A DNA stretch of 64,000 nt from Microvirga massiliensis (GCF_001006805.1 NZ_LN811350.1:713227-777226); one strand, 5' to 3'; positions 8,251 to 17,858 are shown, counted from the stretch's first letter. The notes: generated by a model not told the origin, from the letters alone. Made by a program: numbers and translations.

Positions 8251-9768
8251 ATGACGTCTCCCCGCTCCATCCGCCTTCACCCCGAAGACAATGTCGCCGT
8301 CGCGATCGATCAGATCGCGCAAGGCGACACCACGGCCGGCTTGACGGCCCGCGAACGGATCCTGCGGGGCCACAAGATGGCACTGGTCCCGATCCCGGAG
8401 GGACAGCCGATCCGCAAGTTCGGCCAGATCATCGGCTTCGCGACGCGCCACATCGCACCCGGAGAATGGGTGCACGAGCACAATGTCGGGCTCCACGAAT
8501 TCGACCGGGACTACCGATTCTGTGAGGATGCGCGCGAGGATGATCTTCTGCCCGACGCGAGCCGCGCTACCTTCGAGGGCTACAGGCGACCGAGCGGACG
8601 GACGGGAACGCGCAACTATCTCGGCATCCTGACCAGCGTGAACTGCTCGGCCTCGGTCGCGCGCTTCGCAGCGACCGCTATCGAGCGCTCGGGCATTCTC
8701 GCCAATCATCCGGAGGTCGACGGAGTGGTTCCAATCGTGCACGGCACCGGTTGCGGCCATGCCGCTTATGGGGAGGGCTTCGAGGTCCTGCGCCGCACGC
8801 AGTGGGGCTATGCCAGCCATCCGAACTTCGCGGGCGTGGTCATGGTCGGGCTTGGCTGCGAGGTCTTCCAGATCGGCCGCATGAAGAAGGAATACGGCCT
8901 CGAGGAGACCGACACGTTCCGGACCCTGACCATCCAGGAAACCGGTGGAACAAAGAAGACCGTTGCTGCGATCGAGGCCGTGATTCGGGACATGCTGCCG
9001 ATCGCATCCCGCGCCCGGCGCGAGACCCGCCCCGCCAGCGAGCTCGTCCTGGCGCTGCAATGCGGCGGTTCCGACGGCTATTCCGGTCTGACCGCAAATC
9101 CGGCGCTCGGCGCTGCCGCCGATCTCCTGGTGCGCCATGGCGGGACTGCGATCCTGTCCGAGACACCCGAGATCTACGGCGCGGAGCATCTCCTGACCCG
9201 GCGAGCCGCCACCCGGGAGATCGGCGAGAAGCTCGTCTCGCGGATCCGTTGGTGGGAGGATTACACCTCCCGCAACGGTGGCGAGATGAACAACAATCCC
9301 TCGCCCGGCAATAAGGCCGGCGGCTTGACGACGATCCTGGAGAAATCCCTCGGGGCAGCGGCAAAAGGCGGCCAGTCGACGCTGCGCGCCGTCTACGAAT
9401 ATGCCGAGCTCGTCCGCGAGCACGGCTTCGTCTACATGGATACGCCCGGCTACGACCCGGTGGCTGCGACCGGGCAGGTCGCGGGGGGAGCGAATCTCAT
9501 CGCCTTCACGACCGGCCGCGGCTCGGCCTTCGGTTGCAAGCCGGCCCCCTCCCTGAAGCTCGCCACGAATTCCGAGATCTATCGCCGCATGATCGACGAC
9601 ATGGACATCGATTGCGGCGACATTCTCGAAGGCGCGTCCATCGAGGAGAAGGGTCGCCAGATCTTCGAGCGCCTCCTCGCCGTTGCGTCGGGCGAGAAGA
9701 CCAAATCGGAGGAGCTTGGCTACGGCGACCTCGAGTTCGTTCCCTGGCAGATCGGCGCAGTGATGTAG
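8251..9768 (+). CDS. Altronate dehydratase family protein (UxaA/GarD type, SAF plus catalytic domain)
   Basis: This 505-residue full-length fusion has an N-terminal SAF domain (~residues 1-95: LHPEDNVAVAIDQIAQGD, IAPGEWVHEHNVGL). It is followed by the UxaA/GarD catalytic region with FEGYRRPSGRTGTRNYLGI, HGTGCGHA, LALQCGGSDGYSGLTANPALG, SRNGGEMNNNPSPGNKAGG and GRGSAFGCKPAPSLKLATN. Family members are iron-dependent dehydratases of altronate, galactarate and related sugar acids. The ATG at 8251 begins the SAF domain. It stands alone, with no uxaB or uxaC nearby, so the sugar acid cannot be assigned. Confidence 0.9.
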   Translation: MTSPRSIRLHPEDNVAVAIDQIAQGDTTAGLTARERILRGHKMALVPIPEGQPIRKFGQIIGFATRHIAPGEWVHEHNVGLHEFDRDYRFCEDAREDDLLPDASRATFEGYRRPSGRTGTRNYLGILTSVNCSASVARFAATAIERSGILANHPEVDGVVPIVHGTGCGHAAYGEGFEVLRRTQWGYASHPNFAGVVMVGLGCEVFQIGRMKKEYGLEETDTFRTLTIQETGGTKKTVAAIEAVIRDMLPIASRARRETRPASELVLALQCGGSDGYSGLTANPALGAAADLLVRHGGTAILSETPEIYGAEHLLTRRAATREIGEKLVSRIRWWEDYTSRNGGEMNNNPSPGNKAGGLTTILEKSLGAAAKGGQSTLRAVYEYAELVREHGFVYMDTPGYDPVAATGQVAGGANLIAFTTGRGSAFGCKPAPSLKLATNSEIYRRMIDDMDIDCGDILEGASIEEKGRQIFERLLAVASGEKTKSEELGYGDLEFVPWQIGAVM

Positions 9769-9826
9769 GTAGCGCAGTGAGGCGCTGTGCTTTCAAGGTC
9801 GCGCTGCTACTCTCACCCGGCTGCTA

Positions 9827-9890
9827 CGCCGCCTCACCTCTCCCCTGGAGGGAGAGGTCGCGCACGAAGTGAGCGGGTGAGGGGGGAACC
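9827..9890. repeat. Intergenic inverted repeat (CTCACCTCTCCCC ... GGTGAGGGG)
   Basis: The stretch reads CTCACCTCTCCCCTGGAGGG, then an AGAGGTCG segment, then GAAGTGAGCGGGTGAGGGGG. Its two ends are complementary and an inner CTCTCCC/GGGAGAG hairpin is nested in it. This architecture is common as a dispersed palindromic element in rhizobial genomes. Only one copy was noticed here. It lies between the dehydratase gene and the HWE kinase gene and may act as a hairpin in their transcripts. Confidence 0.6.
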
Positions 9891-10043
9891 TCCGCGCTAT
9901 CATGTTGAGCGAATGGAAGTCTTACATATTCGAGTTTGCGCCGTCACCTCGGTTGACAGCGCAGCGGGTGTCCTATTGACGTAACGGCGCATGGCAACGG
10001 GCGCCGCTCGGTTTCGGGCTGCCGAGGAGCACAGGACAGAGCG

Positions 10044-12131
10044 TTGCACTCCCTCGATGATCTTCCTCACATCGTCGCCTACAGCGAACATGTCGGGGAG
10101 GCACTCTTTGCTGTCGATCGGGAGTGGCGCGTCCGCGCTGCGAATCGGCTGGCGCTGCATTTCGCGCATCTCACGGCCGAGCGCGCGCTCGGCCGCCTCT
10201 ACTGGGATATCGTTCCGCCGCGCGGCCCGATCACGCAAACGCTCCGCGACGCGATGGCGAATGGCACGCCGATCAAGTTCGAATTCGAGTCGGAGTTTCG
10301 TCCCGAGAGCATTCTATGCGGTGTCGCAATCCCGCTTCGGGACGGACTCATCGTCTCGTTCAGGGATGTGACACAGGAGCGGAACCTCGCAAGGTCGAAC
10401 GAGGAGCGCCTCCGCACCATTGCGAACAACATCCCGAACGGAATGGTCTATCAGATGGCGCGCGCGGCGGACGGTTCGGTGCGCTTCACCTATGTGAGTC
10501 AGGCCATCGAGCGTTTGCACGGCCTGAATGCCGAAGCGGTCCTGGCGAATCCGGAACTGCTCGACTCGCAAGTCCTGGATGAATATCGGCCTCAACTCGA
10601 CGCTTTGCGGTTGTCGGCCGATCGCATGACGGAGGTCTCGACGGAGATCCCCATGCGCGTGCCTTCCGGAGAGGTCCGCTGGTTTCAGCGGGCCTCTGCC
10701 TGCCGGCGCCTTCCCGACGGAACGACAATCTGGGATGGTGTCGAAATCGATATTACCGATCACCGGAGAGCAGAAGCGGCCCTTCGGGACAGCGAGACGC
10801 GGCTGAAGCTTGCCCTCGAAGCCGCGCGGATGGCCGTCTTCGAATGGAATTCCGCAACGCAGGACATCACTCCTTCGCCCCAACTCAACCGGCTGCTCGG
10901 TTTCCCACCGGATTACGAACTGACCGAGAAGGAAGCGCGATCCCTCCACTTGCCGTCCGAAGACGATCGGCTTTCCGAGATTGCACGGGCGGCCTTGCAG
11001 AATGGCGAGCGCCAGTTCGAACTCGAGTATCAGGCGCTCGGGCCGGGAGGCCAGCCACGCTGGTTCGCGTTGCGCGCGCAGTTCGAGAATCCGAGCGATG
11101 GTATGCCGGAGCGTGTGATCGGCGTGCTTCTCGATATTACGACGCGCCGGCGTGCGGAGGAGGCGCTGCGTGAGCGCGAGGCCGGCCTGTGGAATGCCCT
11201 CGAGGCTGCCTCGCTCGCGACGTTCGAGGTCGACAAGCGCACGCGCGCCGTCCGATCATCACCACGGCTTGCCGAGATCTACAATTATCCACCGGATCGA
11301 CCGCTGACCCTGGAGGATCTGCGGGCGCGCTGCCATCCCGAGGATCGATCCCTGATCGCGGAGCAGATCGCGCGCGCTGGAGATTCCGGACAGCAGCGTT
11401 TCGAACTGGAGTTCCGGCTCCTCCTGCTGGATGGGACGGTACGGTGGGTCAACGGCCGTGGGGAGTGGATTCGGGATGAAGATGGCATCGTAATCGGATC
11501 CCGCGGCGTCGTCCTCGATATCAGCCAACGAAAGCATGCAGAAGAGCGGCAGACTCTTCTCATCCACGAGCTGAACCACCGCGTAAAGAATACCCTCATG
11601 ACGGTACAGTCGCTCGTCAGTCAGACCCTTCGCAATGCGAAAGGGCCCGGCTCTGCGCGTGAGGACATCGAAGCGCGCCTTCTGGCCTTGTCGCGCGCTC
11701 ATGACGTCCTGACGCGCGAGAGCTGGGAAGGGGCCGATCTTGCCGACATCGTGGCCCAAGCGATCGGCCCCTATCGGGAAAGGAACCGGTCGCGCTTTTC
11801 GATCTCCGGGCCGCCCATTCGGCTCAAGCCTCAGGCAGCGCTGGCGCTTGCCATGGCGCTCCAGGAACTCGCGACGAATGCAGTGAAATACGGCGCGCTC
11901 TCCAATGAAGCAGGGGCGGTCTCCGTGTCATGGTCGGTCGGTGGCCGACCCGAGGAGCCTCGTCTGCTACTCGACTGGACGGAATCCGGAGGTCCGCCCG
12001 TAATCCCGCCGGCCCGGCGTGGCTTCGGATCGCGACTCATCGAACGCAGTCTCGCACAGCAGCTCGATGCCAACGTCTCGATGCGCTTTCCGACGAGCGG
12101 CCTGACCTGCACGATCGACGCACCGCTGTAA
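10044..12131 (+). CDS. Multi-PAS HWE-family sensor histidine kinase, cytoplasmic
   Basis: This 695-residue protein has four PAS-like modules (~10-112, ~121-240, ~252-372, ~380-497). Several end in the PAC-type signature DIT..RRAEEAL or DISQRKHAE. The C-terminal kinase core has phospho-acceptor His508 in HELNHRVKNTL, the HWE ATPase segment ALAMALQELATNAVKYGALS, the WxE element DWTESGG and RRGFGSRLIE. HWE kinases are common in alphaproteobacteria, often as photoreceptors or in general stress signalling. No transmembrane segment is evident. The start is a TTG preceded by AGGA. No phytochrome GAF-PHY or LOV-type cysteine motif was recognised. Confidence 0.92.
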   Translation: MHSLDDLPHIVAYSEHVGEALFAVDREWRVRAANRLALHFAHLTAERALGRLYWDIVPPRGPITQTLRDAMANGTPIKFEFESEFRPESILCGVAIPLRDGLIVSFRDVTQERNLARSNEERLRTIANNIPNGMVYQMARAADGSVRFTYVSQAIERLHGLNAEAVLANPELLDSQVLDEYRPQLDALRLSADRMTEVSTEIPMRVPSGEVRWFQRASACRRLPDGTTIWDGVEIDITDHRRAEAALRDSETRLKLALEAARMAVFEWNSATQDITPSPQLNRLLGFPPDYELTEKEARSLHLPSEDDRLSEIARAALQNGERQFELEYQALGPGGQPRWFALRAQFENPSDGMPERVIGVLLDITTRRRAEEALREREAGLWNALEAASLATFEVDKRTRAVRSSPRLAEIYNYPPDRPLTLEDLRARCHPEDRSLIAEQIARAGDSGQQRFELEFRLLLLDGTVRWVNGRGEWIRDEDGIVIGSRGVVLDISQRKHAEERQTLLIHELNHRVKNTLMTVQSLVSQTLRNAKGPGSAREDIEARLLALSRAHDVLTRESWEGADLADIVAQAIGPYRERNRSRFSISGPPIRLKPQAALALAMALQELATNAVKYGALSNEAGAVSVSWSVGGRPEEPRLLLDWTESGGPPVIPPARRGFGSRLIERSLAQQLDANVSMRFPTSGLTCTIDAPL

Positions 12132-12138
12132 CAGGCGA

Positions 12139-12915
12139 TCAGGGCTGCGAGGTCGGCGGCTCGCCATGAGCCGCACCGAGGCCGGTCGCCGCGAGCGTGG
12201 ACCAGACCGCCTCCGCATCATCCGCATAGCTGAACAGGTTCAGGTCCTCTCGGTTGATCACCGCAGCGTCGACGAGCTTCTCGAACTTAATGACCGAGTC
12301 CCAGTAGTCGCGCTCGAAGAGCACGACCGGAATCTGCGGCGCCTTTCCGGTCAGGCGCAGATTCAGGATCTCGAAGAGCTCATCGAAGGTTCCGAAGCCG
12401 CCGGGGAAAACCACGAGAGCGTTCGCTCGCATGGCGAGATGCATCTTTCGCATGGCGAAGTAGTGAAACCGGAAGGTCAGTTCCGGCGTCGCATAGGCGT
12501 TCGGTTCCTGCTCGTGCGGGAGCGTGATGTTGAAACCGATCGAGGGAGCACCCGCATCCGAGGCTCCCCGGTTGGCCGCTTCCATGAGGCCAGGGCCGCC
12601 GCCCGTCGCGATGACATTGTCGCGCTGACCGTCGGCCATGGTGAGCGCGCCGCCTCGTTCCGAAGCGATGCGGCCGAAATGCCGGGCCTCGCGATACCAA
12701 TGCGCATGCCGGCCGGGACCATTCTCGTGAATCCGGGCGGAGCCGAATACCACGATGGTCGAACGGATTCCCCAAGTGCGGAGCGTCTCCTCCGCTTTCG
12801 CATATTCGAGCAGGAACCGGACACCGCGCATCGAATCACCGAGCAGGAAGTCCTGGTCGAGCGCCGGCAGGCGATAGGACGGCGAGGCGAGATGGGCCGA
12901 GTTATCCGAGACCAT
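12139..12915 (-). CDS. LOG family protein (TIGR00730-like nucleotide hydrolase)
   Basis: This ~258-residue Rossmann-fold protein is of the LOG (LONELY GUY)/YgdH type. The signature PGGFGTFDELFE and the TGGGPGLMEAANRGA segment are intact. Family members cleave ribose-5-phosphate from nucleoside monophosphates and include cytokinin-activating enzymes and nucleotide salvage enzymes such as PpnN. The ATG at 12915 (MVSDNSAHL) was chosen; a GTG at 12999 would add 28 residues of low-complexity sequence. The stop lies eight bases from that of the convergent HWE kinase gene. Confidence 0.88.
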   Translation of the reverse strand: MVSDNSAHLASPSYRLPALDQDFLLGDSMRGVRFLLEYAKAEETLRTWGIRSTIVVFGSARIHENGPGRHAHWYREARHFGRIASERGGALTMADGQRDNVIATGGGPGLMEAANRGASDAGAPSIGFNITLPHEQEPNAYATPELTFRFHYFAMRKMHLAMRANALVVFPGGFGTFDELFEILNLRLTGKAPQIPVVLFERDYWDSVIKFEKLVDAAVINREDLNLFSYADDAEAVWSTLAATGLGAAHGEPPTSQP

Positions 12916-13030
12916 GGTGCTTTGCCGTTGGTCCTGTTGGGGCGAGCCGGGGGCAGGGTAGGGAGCGCGCTTTGCTCCAGGCTGTCTTTGATAAGGCACA
13001 CGCCCGCAGCTTCAAGGAGTGTGTATCCTC

Positions 13031-13113
13031 CCCGTCCTTGCGAGCCGCAGGCGAAGCAACCTACCCGTCGACGGATGCGCTCTTGGATTGCTTCACTCCG
13101 TCCGCAATGACGG
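13031..13113. repeat. Copy 1 of the GCAATGACG-type intergenic palindromic repeat
   Basis: It contains CGTCCTTGCGAGCC, GGCGAAGCAA, a CTACCCGTCGACGGA spacer and GGATTGCTTCAC, and closes with CCGCAATGACGG. The two ends are nearly complementary, so the unit can fold into a long hairpin. The same unit recurs near 19.95, 24.6, 31.8, 42.6 and 63.4 kb, always between genes. Confidence 0.85.
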
Positions 13114-13198
13114 CAGTGGTTGCCTGGTAAGCTGTGACTCGCCGGCTGTGCCTCGCAACAGCAGGGCAATGCGGCAGTCTTGTTCCGGTGTGTCCGGC

Positions 13199-13627
13199 TC
13201 AGGCCGCCAGAGCAGCCACACCTCGCGAGACCTCGACGGCCTCGTCCGCCCAGTCGCAGGACAGGAGATCAGGGGCCATCCCGTGCGCCTCGCGCCGGAT
13301 CTCCCGTGCGATCAGGGGCATGCTCGGGGCCGGATCACCGGACCCGGCCAGAACGCCCTCGAGCCAGCGCCCGGTCGCCTCTTCGACATAACCGGTCGGG
13401 CGCTCGCCCCAGACCACGAAGTCCATGATGGCAGCGACCAGCCAGGCCGCCCAGGCCGCATTTCCGGAGCCGAGCCGGCGGTCGAGGTCGAGCAGCAGTG
13501 CGACGTCATTCCTAGACTGAAGGCCGTCCGGAAGGATCTCGCATTGTAGAGCGCTGATGTCATCGACCGTAATGCTGCCTTTCGCAAGAGCGGAATTGAC
13601 GAAGGAGCGTAGAGAAACCTGTGTCAT
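13199..13627 (-). CDS. Conserved hypothetical protein, 142 aa
   Basis: I do not recognise the family. The protein is mostly alpha-helical by appearance: VNSALAKGSITVDDISALQ, a central hydrophobic WAAWLVAAIMDFVVWG segment that could be a buried helix or a single membrane helix, and an acidic C-terminal half. The opening TQVSLRSFVNSALAKGSITVDDI suggests a small domain found at the start of several uncharacterised rhizobial proteins. Base composition and codon use look like neighbouring genes. It is flanked by a repeat on one side and a regulatory region on the other. Confidence 0.55.
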   Translation of the reverse strand: MTQVSLRSFVNSALAKGSITVDDISALQCEILPDGLQSRNDVALLLDLDRRLGSGNAAWAAWLVAAIMDFVVWGERPTGYVEEATGRWLEGVLAGSGDPAPSMPLIAREIRREAHGMAPDLLSCDWADEAVEVSRGVAALAA

Positions 13628-13964
13628 CTGTTGACGCCTCCCCGGCTGATGATGGATGCCGGTGTGTTCCTGTATGGCGTCAACTTTCGCGCAACCTCGC
13701 CCTCCATCTGGTTAACGCCGAAATCTGAATCGATCTTCAGGTTAAGCGATTCTCATCGAGGCAATTTACTGTTCGGATACCTTGCCGGTCGCGGCAGGGA
13801 CGAGGCCCGTGCTCGGTAGCGTAGCACTCGTCCGGGCAGACAGGCTTGAGAAGCGAAATGCTTTCTGCGACAGCATTTCGGGTGTCTGTGTCTGTTGGAC
13901 GAAACGCGCCGGATGCGGCGTAAGTCCCTTCGATCAGGCCCATGAAACGATCAGGGAGGAAACC
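13628..13964. promoter_or_regulatory. Upstream region of first liv operon, with 8-bp inverted repeat
   Basis: This 337-base region separates the divergent hypothetical gene from the liv operon. It holds a perfect inverted repeat, CGAAATGC at 13854-13861 and GCATTTCG at 13873-13880, about 85 bases before the GTG start of the binding-protein gene. It could be an operator or a leader hairpin. The ribosome-binding site AGGGAGGA lies just before the GTG at 13965. Confidence 0.4.
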
Positions 13965-15149
13965 GTGCTGAGACGTCGGACCGTTCTGAAGGGGGCAGGA
14001 GCCATGGCGGCCTCCTTGGCACTGCCGGGACACGGATTCGCACAAGGGGCGGGGGTGAAGATCGGCCTGATCCTGCCCATGACGGGGCCTTTCGCCTCCA
14101 CGGGGCGGCAGATCGATGCCGCCGTTCGCCTCTACATGCAGAAGAACGGAGCGGAGGTCGCCGGCCGCAAGGTCGAGGTCGTCCTGAAGGACGATACCGG
14201 CACGGCCGATGTTACCCGGCGGCTTGCCCAGGAACTCATCGTCAATGACCGCGTAAACGTGATCGCCGGCTTCGGACTCACGCCCCTGGCAATGGCGGTC
14301 GGGCCGCTCGCGACACAGGCGAAGGTGCCGGCCATCGTCATGGCCGCCGCGACGTCGAGCATCACCGAGGCATCACCCTTCATCGTCCGTTCGAGCTTCA
14401 CGCTGCCACAGGTCACCGTGCCGCTTGCGGCATGGGGAGCCGAGAACGGGATCAAGAAGGTCGTGACCCTCGTGACGGATTACGGGCCGGGCATCGACGC
14501 CGAGAAGGCTTTCAAGGAGCGTTTCACCGCTTCCGGTGGCGAGGTCACTGCGGAACTGCGGGTGCCTCTGCGCAACCCGGATTTCGCGCCCTTCCTTCAG
14601 CGTGCCGCCGATGCCAAGCCCGATGCCGTGTTCGTGTTCGTGCCGTCCGGCGTCGGAGCTCAGTTCATGAAGCAATTCGTCGAGCGCGGGCTCGACAAGT
14701 CCGGCATCCAGCTCATCGCGACCGGCGACGTGACGGATGACGACATCCTCAACGAGATGGGGGATGTCGCGCTCGGCACGATCACAACCCATCACTATTC
14801 GGCGGCACACGACAGCACCGAGAACAGAGCCTTCGTCGAGGCGTTCCGCAAGGCCAACGACAATATGAGGCCGAACTTCATGGCCGTCGGCGGCTATGAC
14901 GGCATGCACCTGATCTACGAAGCTCTCAGGAAGACGGGCGGCGGCACCGCCGGCGAGGGGCTCGTGAACGCCATGAAGGGCATGGCCTGGCAGAGCCCGC
15001 GGGGCCCGATCTCGATCGATCCGCAGACCCGCGACATCATCCAGAACGTCTATGTCCGGAAGGTCGAGAGGGTCGATGGCGAGCTCTACAACGTCGAATT
15101 CGCGACGATCGCCAACGTGAAGGACCCCGTGAAGGCGACGAAGAGCTGA
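13965..15149 (+). CDS. ABC transporter substrate-binding protein (LivK/HAAT type), system 1
   Basis: This 394-residue periplasmic-binding protein of the branched-chain amino acid (HAAT) class has a Tat-like leader (RRRTVLKGAGAMAASLALPG, cleavage near FAQG). The mature start KIGLILPMTGPFASTGRQ and later KVVTLVTDYGPGIDAEKAF are typical of type I periplasmic-binding folds. GTG at 13965 with AGGGAGGA upstream is the best start. It heads livKHMGF plus a MetE-like gene. The ligand cannot be told from sequence; homologues bind amino acids, urea, aromatic acids or amides. Confidence 0.9.
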   Translation: MLRRRTVLKGAGAMAASLALPGHGFAQGAGVKIGLILPMTGPFASTGRQIDAAVRLYMQKNGAEVAGRKVEVVLKDDTGTADVTRRLAQELIVNDRVNVIAGFGLTPLAMAVGPLATQAKVPAIVMAAATSSITEASPFIVRSSFTLPQVTVPLAAWGAENGIKKVVTLVTDYGPGIDAEKAFKERFTASGGEVTAELRVPLRNPDFAPFLQRAADAKPDAVFVFVPSGVGAQFMKQFVERGLDKSGIQLIATGDVTDDDILNEMGDVALGTITTHHYSAAHDSTENRAFVEAFRKANDNMRPNFMAVGGYDGMHLIYEALRKTGGGTAGEGLVNAMKGMAWQSPRGPISIDPQTRDIIQNVYVRKVERVDGELYNVEFATIANVKDPVKATKS

Positions 15150-15155
15150 GCAACG

Positions 15156-15191
15156 GCGCGCGGGCACAGGCCAGTTCCGGTGCTCGCGAGC
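15156..15191 (+). promoter_or_regulatory. Intercistronic hairpin after livK, system 1
   Basis: The arms are 15156-15167 (GCGCGCGGGCAC) and 15180-15191. They pair over 12 positions with one mismatch and one G-U pair, around a 12-base loop. The hairpin lies between the binding-protein stop and the permease ribosome-binding site. No T-run follows, so it more likely protects the upstream mRNA or dampens downstream expression than terminates. Confidence 0.5.
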
Positions 15192-15205
15192 TGCGGAGGC
15201 CGTGA

Positions 15206-16060
15206 ATGCTGACGATTATGTTCGACGGTATCGCCTACGGCATGCTGCTGTTCGTGCTGGCCTGCGGACTTGCGGTCACGCTCGGCCTCATGAACTTCAT
15301 CAATCTCGCGCATGGCGCCTTTGCCATGGCGGGCGGCTATGTCAGCTCCGTGCTCCTGAACCGGTACGGCGTTCCCTTCCTGGTCACGCTGCCGATCGCG
15401 TTCGTGGCCACCGCCGCAGCGGGGCTCGTCCTCGAACGCATGCTCTACGCACGACTCTATCACCGCAGCCACCTCGATCAGGTGCTGTTCTCGATCGGCA
15501 TCGTCTTCATGGCGATAGCCGCCACCGACTACGTGATGGGATCGCAGCAGCAATTCATTCGATTGCCGGCCTTCCTGCAGGGCCGCGTCGATCTCGGCGC
15601 GCTCAGCATCGGCCTCTACCGCTCCTTCATCATCGCAATCTGCGGCGTGCTCGTCGTCGTGCTTCAGCTCATCCTCACCCGCACGCGCTTTGGCAGCCGC
15701 CTGCGCGCGGCTGTCGATGATCCGCGTGTGGCGCGTGGCCTCGGCATCGAAGTCAATGCGATTTTTGCGATCACCTTTGCGGTCGGCTCGGGCCTCGCAG
15801 GGCTCGGTGGCGCGCTTGGTGCCGAGATCTTGGGGCTCGATCCGACCTTCCCGCTCAAGTTCATGATCTACTTTCTGATCGTGGTCACGGTCGGGGGAAC
15901 ATCAAGCATCACGGGGCCCTTTTTCGCCTCGCTGCTCCTCGGCATCGCGGACGTGGCCGGGAAGTACTATGTGCCGCAATTCGGCGCCTTCGCGATCTAT
16001 TCCCTGATGATCGTGGTGCTGCTGCTGCGACCTCAGGGGCTCTTCGCCCGCGGCCGCTGA
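15206..16060 (+). CDS. ABC transporter permease (LivH type), system 1
   Basis: This 284-residue membrane permease has about eight hydrophobic segments. The family signature GLMNFINLAHGAFAMAGGYV lies near residue 30, with GLGIEVNAIFAITFAVGSGLAGLGGALGAE in the cytoplasmic coupling region. It pairs with LivM at 16075 to form the channel. ATG at 15206 is preceded by GGAGG. Third position purines and GC bias match the rest of the operon. Confidence 0.92.
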   Translation: MLTIMFDGIAYGMLLFVLACGLAVTLGLMNFINLAHGAFAMAGGYVSSVLLNRYGVPFLVTLPIAFVATAAAGLVLERMLYARLYHRSHLDQVLFSIGIVFMAIAATDYVMGSQQQFIRLPAFLQGRVDLGALSIGLYRSFIIAICGVLVVVLQLILTRTRFGSRLRAAVDDPRVARGLGIEVNAIFAITFAVGSGLAGLGGALGAEILGLDPTFPLKFMIYFLIVVTVGGTSSITGPFFASLLLGIADVAGKYYVPQFGAFAIYSLMIVVLLLRPQGLFARGR

Positions 16061-16074
16061 CTCGAGAGTTTTAC

Positions 16075-17109
16075 GTGCCATCGCTTTCGCAGAGGATCTC
16101 GGCTTCTCTTGCCCGTGCATCGCGCTGGCATCTGGGTGAGGCGGTCGTCTGGATCGCGGCGCTGGCCGCCCTCCTGTTCTGGCCGACCCGCCATCTCCTC
16201 CTGAACGAGATCGCCATCATTGCGCTCTTCGCGATCTCGCTCGACCTGATCCTCGGCTATGCTGGCATCGTGTCGCTCGGCCATGCCGCCTTTCTCGGCA
16301 TCGGCGCCTATACCGCGGGACTCCTCGCGAAGCACATCATCGGCGATCCGCTGATCGGCCTCGCCGCCTCGATCCTGGCGGCCGCCGTGGCGGGTTTCCT
16401 GACGAGCTTCCTTGTGCTGCGCGGCTCCGATCTGACACGACTGATGGTGACGCTCGGCGTGGCGCTCGTGTTCGGCGAGGTCGCGAACCAGGCGGCCTGG
16501 CTGACGGGCGGCGCCGACGGACTGCAGGGGATCGTGATCGGTCCTCTGGTCGGTCGCTTCGAATTCGATCTCTTCGGCACGACGGCTTTTGCGTATAGTC
16601 TCGCGATCCTGTTCATCGGCTTCCTGATCGCGAGGCGGATCGTGCATTCGCCCTTCGGCCTGTCCCTGCGAGCGATCCGCGACAACCCGCTGCGTGCCGC
16701 AGCCTTGGGGATCCCGGCGAATGCGCGGCTCGTGGCGATCTACACGGTGGCCGCAGCCTATGCCGGTGCGGCCGGAGCGCTCCTCGCTCAGACGAACCAG
16801 TTCGTTTCTCTCGACGTGTTCGACTTTCACCGCTCCGCGGATGTCCTTCTCGTCCTCGTCATTGGGGGAACCGGCTATCTTTACGGCGGAATCATCGGCG
16901 CGGTGCTGTTCAAGGTTCTTCAGGACGTTCTCGCGGGCATCACGCCGGAATACTGGCACTTCTGGATAGGCCTGATCCTCGTTCTTCTCGTCCTCGTGGG
17001 GCGTGAGCGTCTCCAGAGAGGAATCGCTGGAGTCGTTGCGTCGCTAATTCCGGGGCGAACCGGCCGGCCACGAGCCACCGCGGTGGATGCCGGGGAGGCT
17101 CGCCCATGA
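16075..17109 (+). CDS. ABC transporter permease (LivM type), system 1
   Basis: This 344-residue permease has family landmarks ISLDLILGYAGIVSLGHAAF, the coupling helix SPFGLSLRAIRDNPLRAAALG and GGTGYLYGGIIGAV. Its C-terminus carries a ~35-residue basic tail (IPGRTGRPRATAV). The start is GTG at 16075, 14 bases after livH, with only a weak ribosome-binding site, consistent with translational coupling. Its stop overlaps the livG start by four bases (ATGA). Confidence 0.92.
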   Translation: MPSLSQRISASLARASRWHLGEAVVWIAALAALLFWPTRHLLLNEIAIIALFAISLDLILGYAGIVSLGHAAFLGIGAYTAGLLAKHIIGDPLIGLAASILAAAVAGFLTSFLVLRGSDLTRLMVTLGVALVFGEVANQAAWLTGGADGLQGIVIGPLVGRFEFDLFGTTAFAYSLAILFIGFLIARRIVHSPFGLSLRAIRDNPLRAAALGIPANARLVAIYTVAAAYAGAAGALLAQTNQFVSLDVFDFHRSADVLLVLVIGGTGYLYGGIIGAVLFKVLQDVLAGITPEYWHFWIGLILVLLVLVGRERLQRGIAGVVASLIPGRTGRPRATAVDAGEARP

Positions 17110-17858
17110 CGGCCGTCCTGCAGACCGAGAATCTCGTCAAGCGGTTCGGCGGTCTGGTTGCGACCGACGACGTGACCTTCGGCCTTGCGCGCGGCGCACG
17201 CCATGCGCTCATCGGACCGAACGGGGCCGGCAAGACGACCTTCGTGAACCTGCTCACCGGCGTGCTTGCGCCGACGAGCGGCCGTATCCTCCTTGATGGC
17301 GCCGACATCACGCGCCTGCGGCCGGACCAGCGCGTGCGCAGGGGGATGGCCCGCACCTTCCAGATCAATCAGCTCTTCGCCGGGATGACGCCCCTCGAGA
17401 CGCTCGGGCTCGCGGTCTCCGAGCGCCTCGGACAGGGGAGCGACTGGTGGCGAGCCGCAGGAACGCGGGACACCATCGTCGACGAGATCGCGGAGGTGGC
17501 GCAGCTTTTCCGTCTCGCCGACGCTCTCGACGAGCCGACTGCATCCCTTCCCTACGGCAAGCAGCGGCTTCTCGAGATCGCGATGGCCTTCGCGAGCCGA
17601 CCTCGCGTGCTCCTGCTCGACGAGCCGGCAGCCGGTGTCCCCGAGGCCGAGCGCCACGAGATCCTCACGGCCATTGCAGATCTGCCGCGGGAGGTCTCGG
17701 TTCTGCTGATCGAGCACGACATGGATCTCGTGTTCAGCTTCGCCGACGAGATCACCGTTCTCGTCAATGGTGCGCTGTTCGCGCAAGGACCCCGCGAGGC
17801 GATTGCCGCCGACCCGCGCGTGCGCGCCGTCTATCTAGGGGAGAGCGTGGGTGAGTGA
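17106..17858 (+). CDS. ABC transporter ATP-binding protein (LivG type), system 1
   Basis: This 250-residue ATPase has Walker A GPNGAGKTT and the ABC region SLPYGKQRLLEIAMA, where YGKQ replaces canonical SGGQ as is usual for LivG. Walker B is VLLLDEPAAG, followed by the H-loop IEHDMDLVF. It overlaps livM by four bases and livF by eight, so all three are translationally coupled. Together with LivF it energises import. Confidence 0.94.
   Translation: MTAVLQTENLVKRFGGLVATDDVTFGLARGARHALIGPNGAGKTTFVNLLTGVLAPTSGRILLDGADITRLRPDQRVRRGMARTFQINQLFAGMTPLETLGLAVSERLGQGSDWWRAAGTRDTIVDEIAEVAQLFRLADALDEPTASLPYGKQRLLEIAMAFASRPRVLLLDEPAAGVPEAERHEILTAIADLPREVSVLLIEHDMDLVFSFADEITVLVNGALFAQGPREAIAADPRVRAVYLGESVGE

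Noticed and set aside
13631..13819. A 62-codon plus-strand frame upstream of the first liv operon
   Set aside because: No ribosome-binding site or recognisable motif; the region is better read as regulatory.
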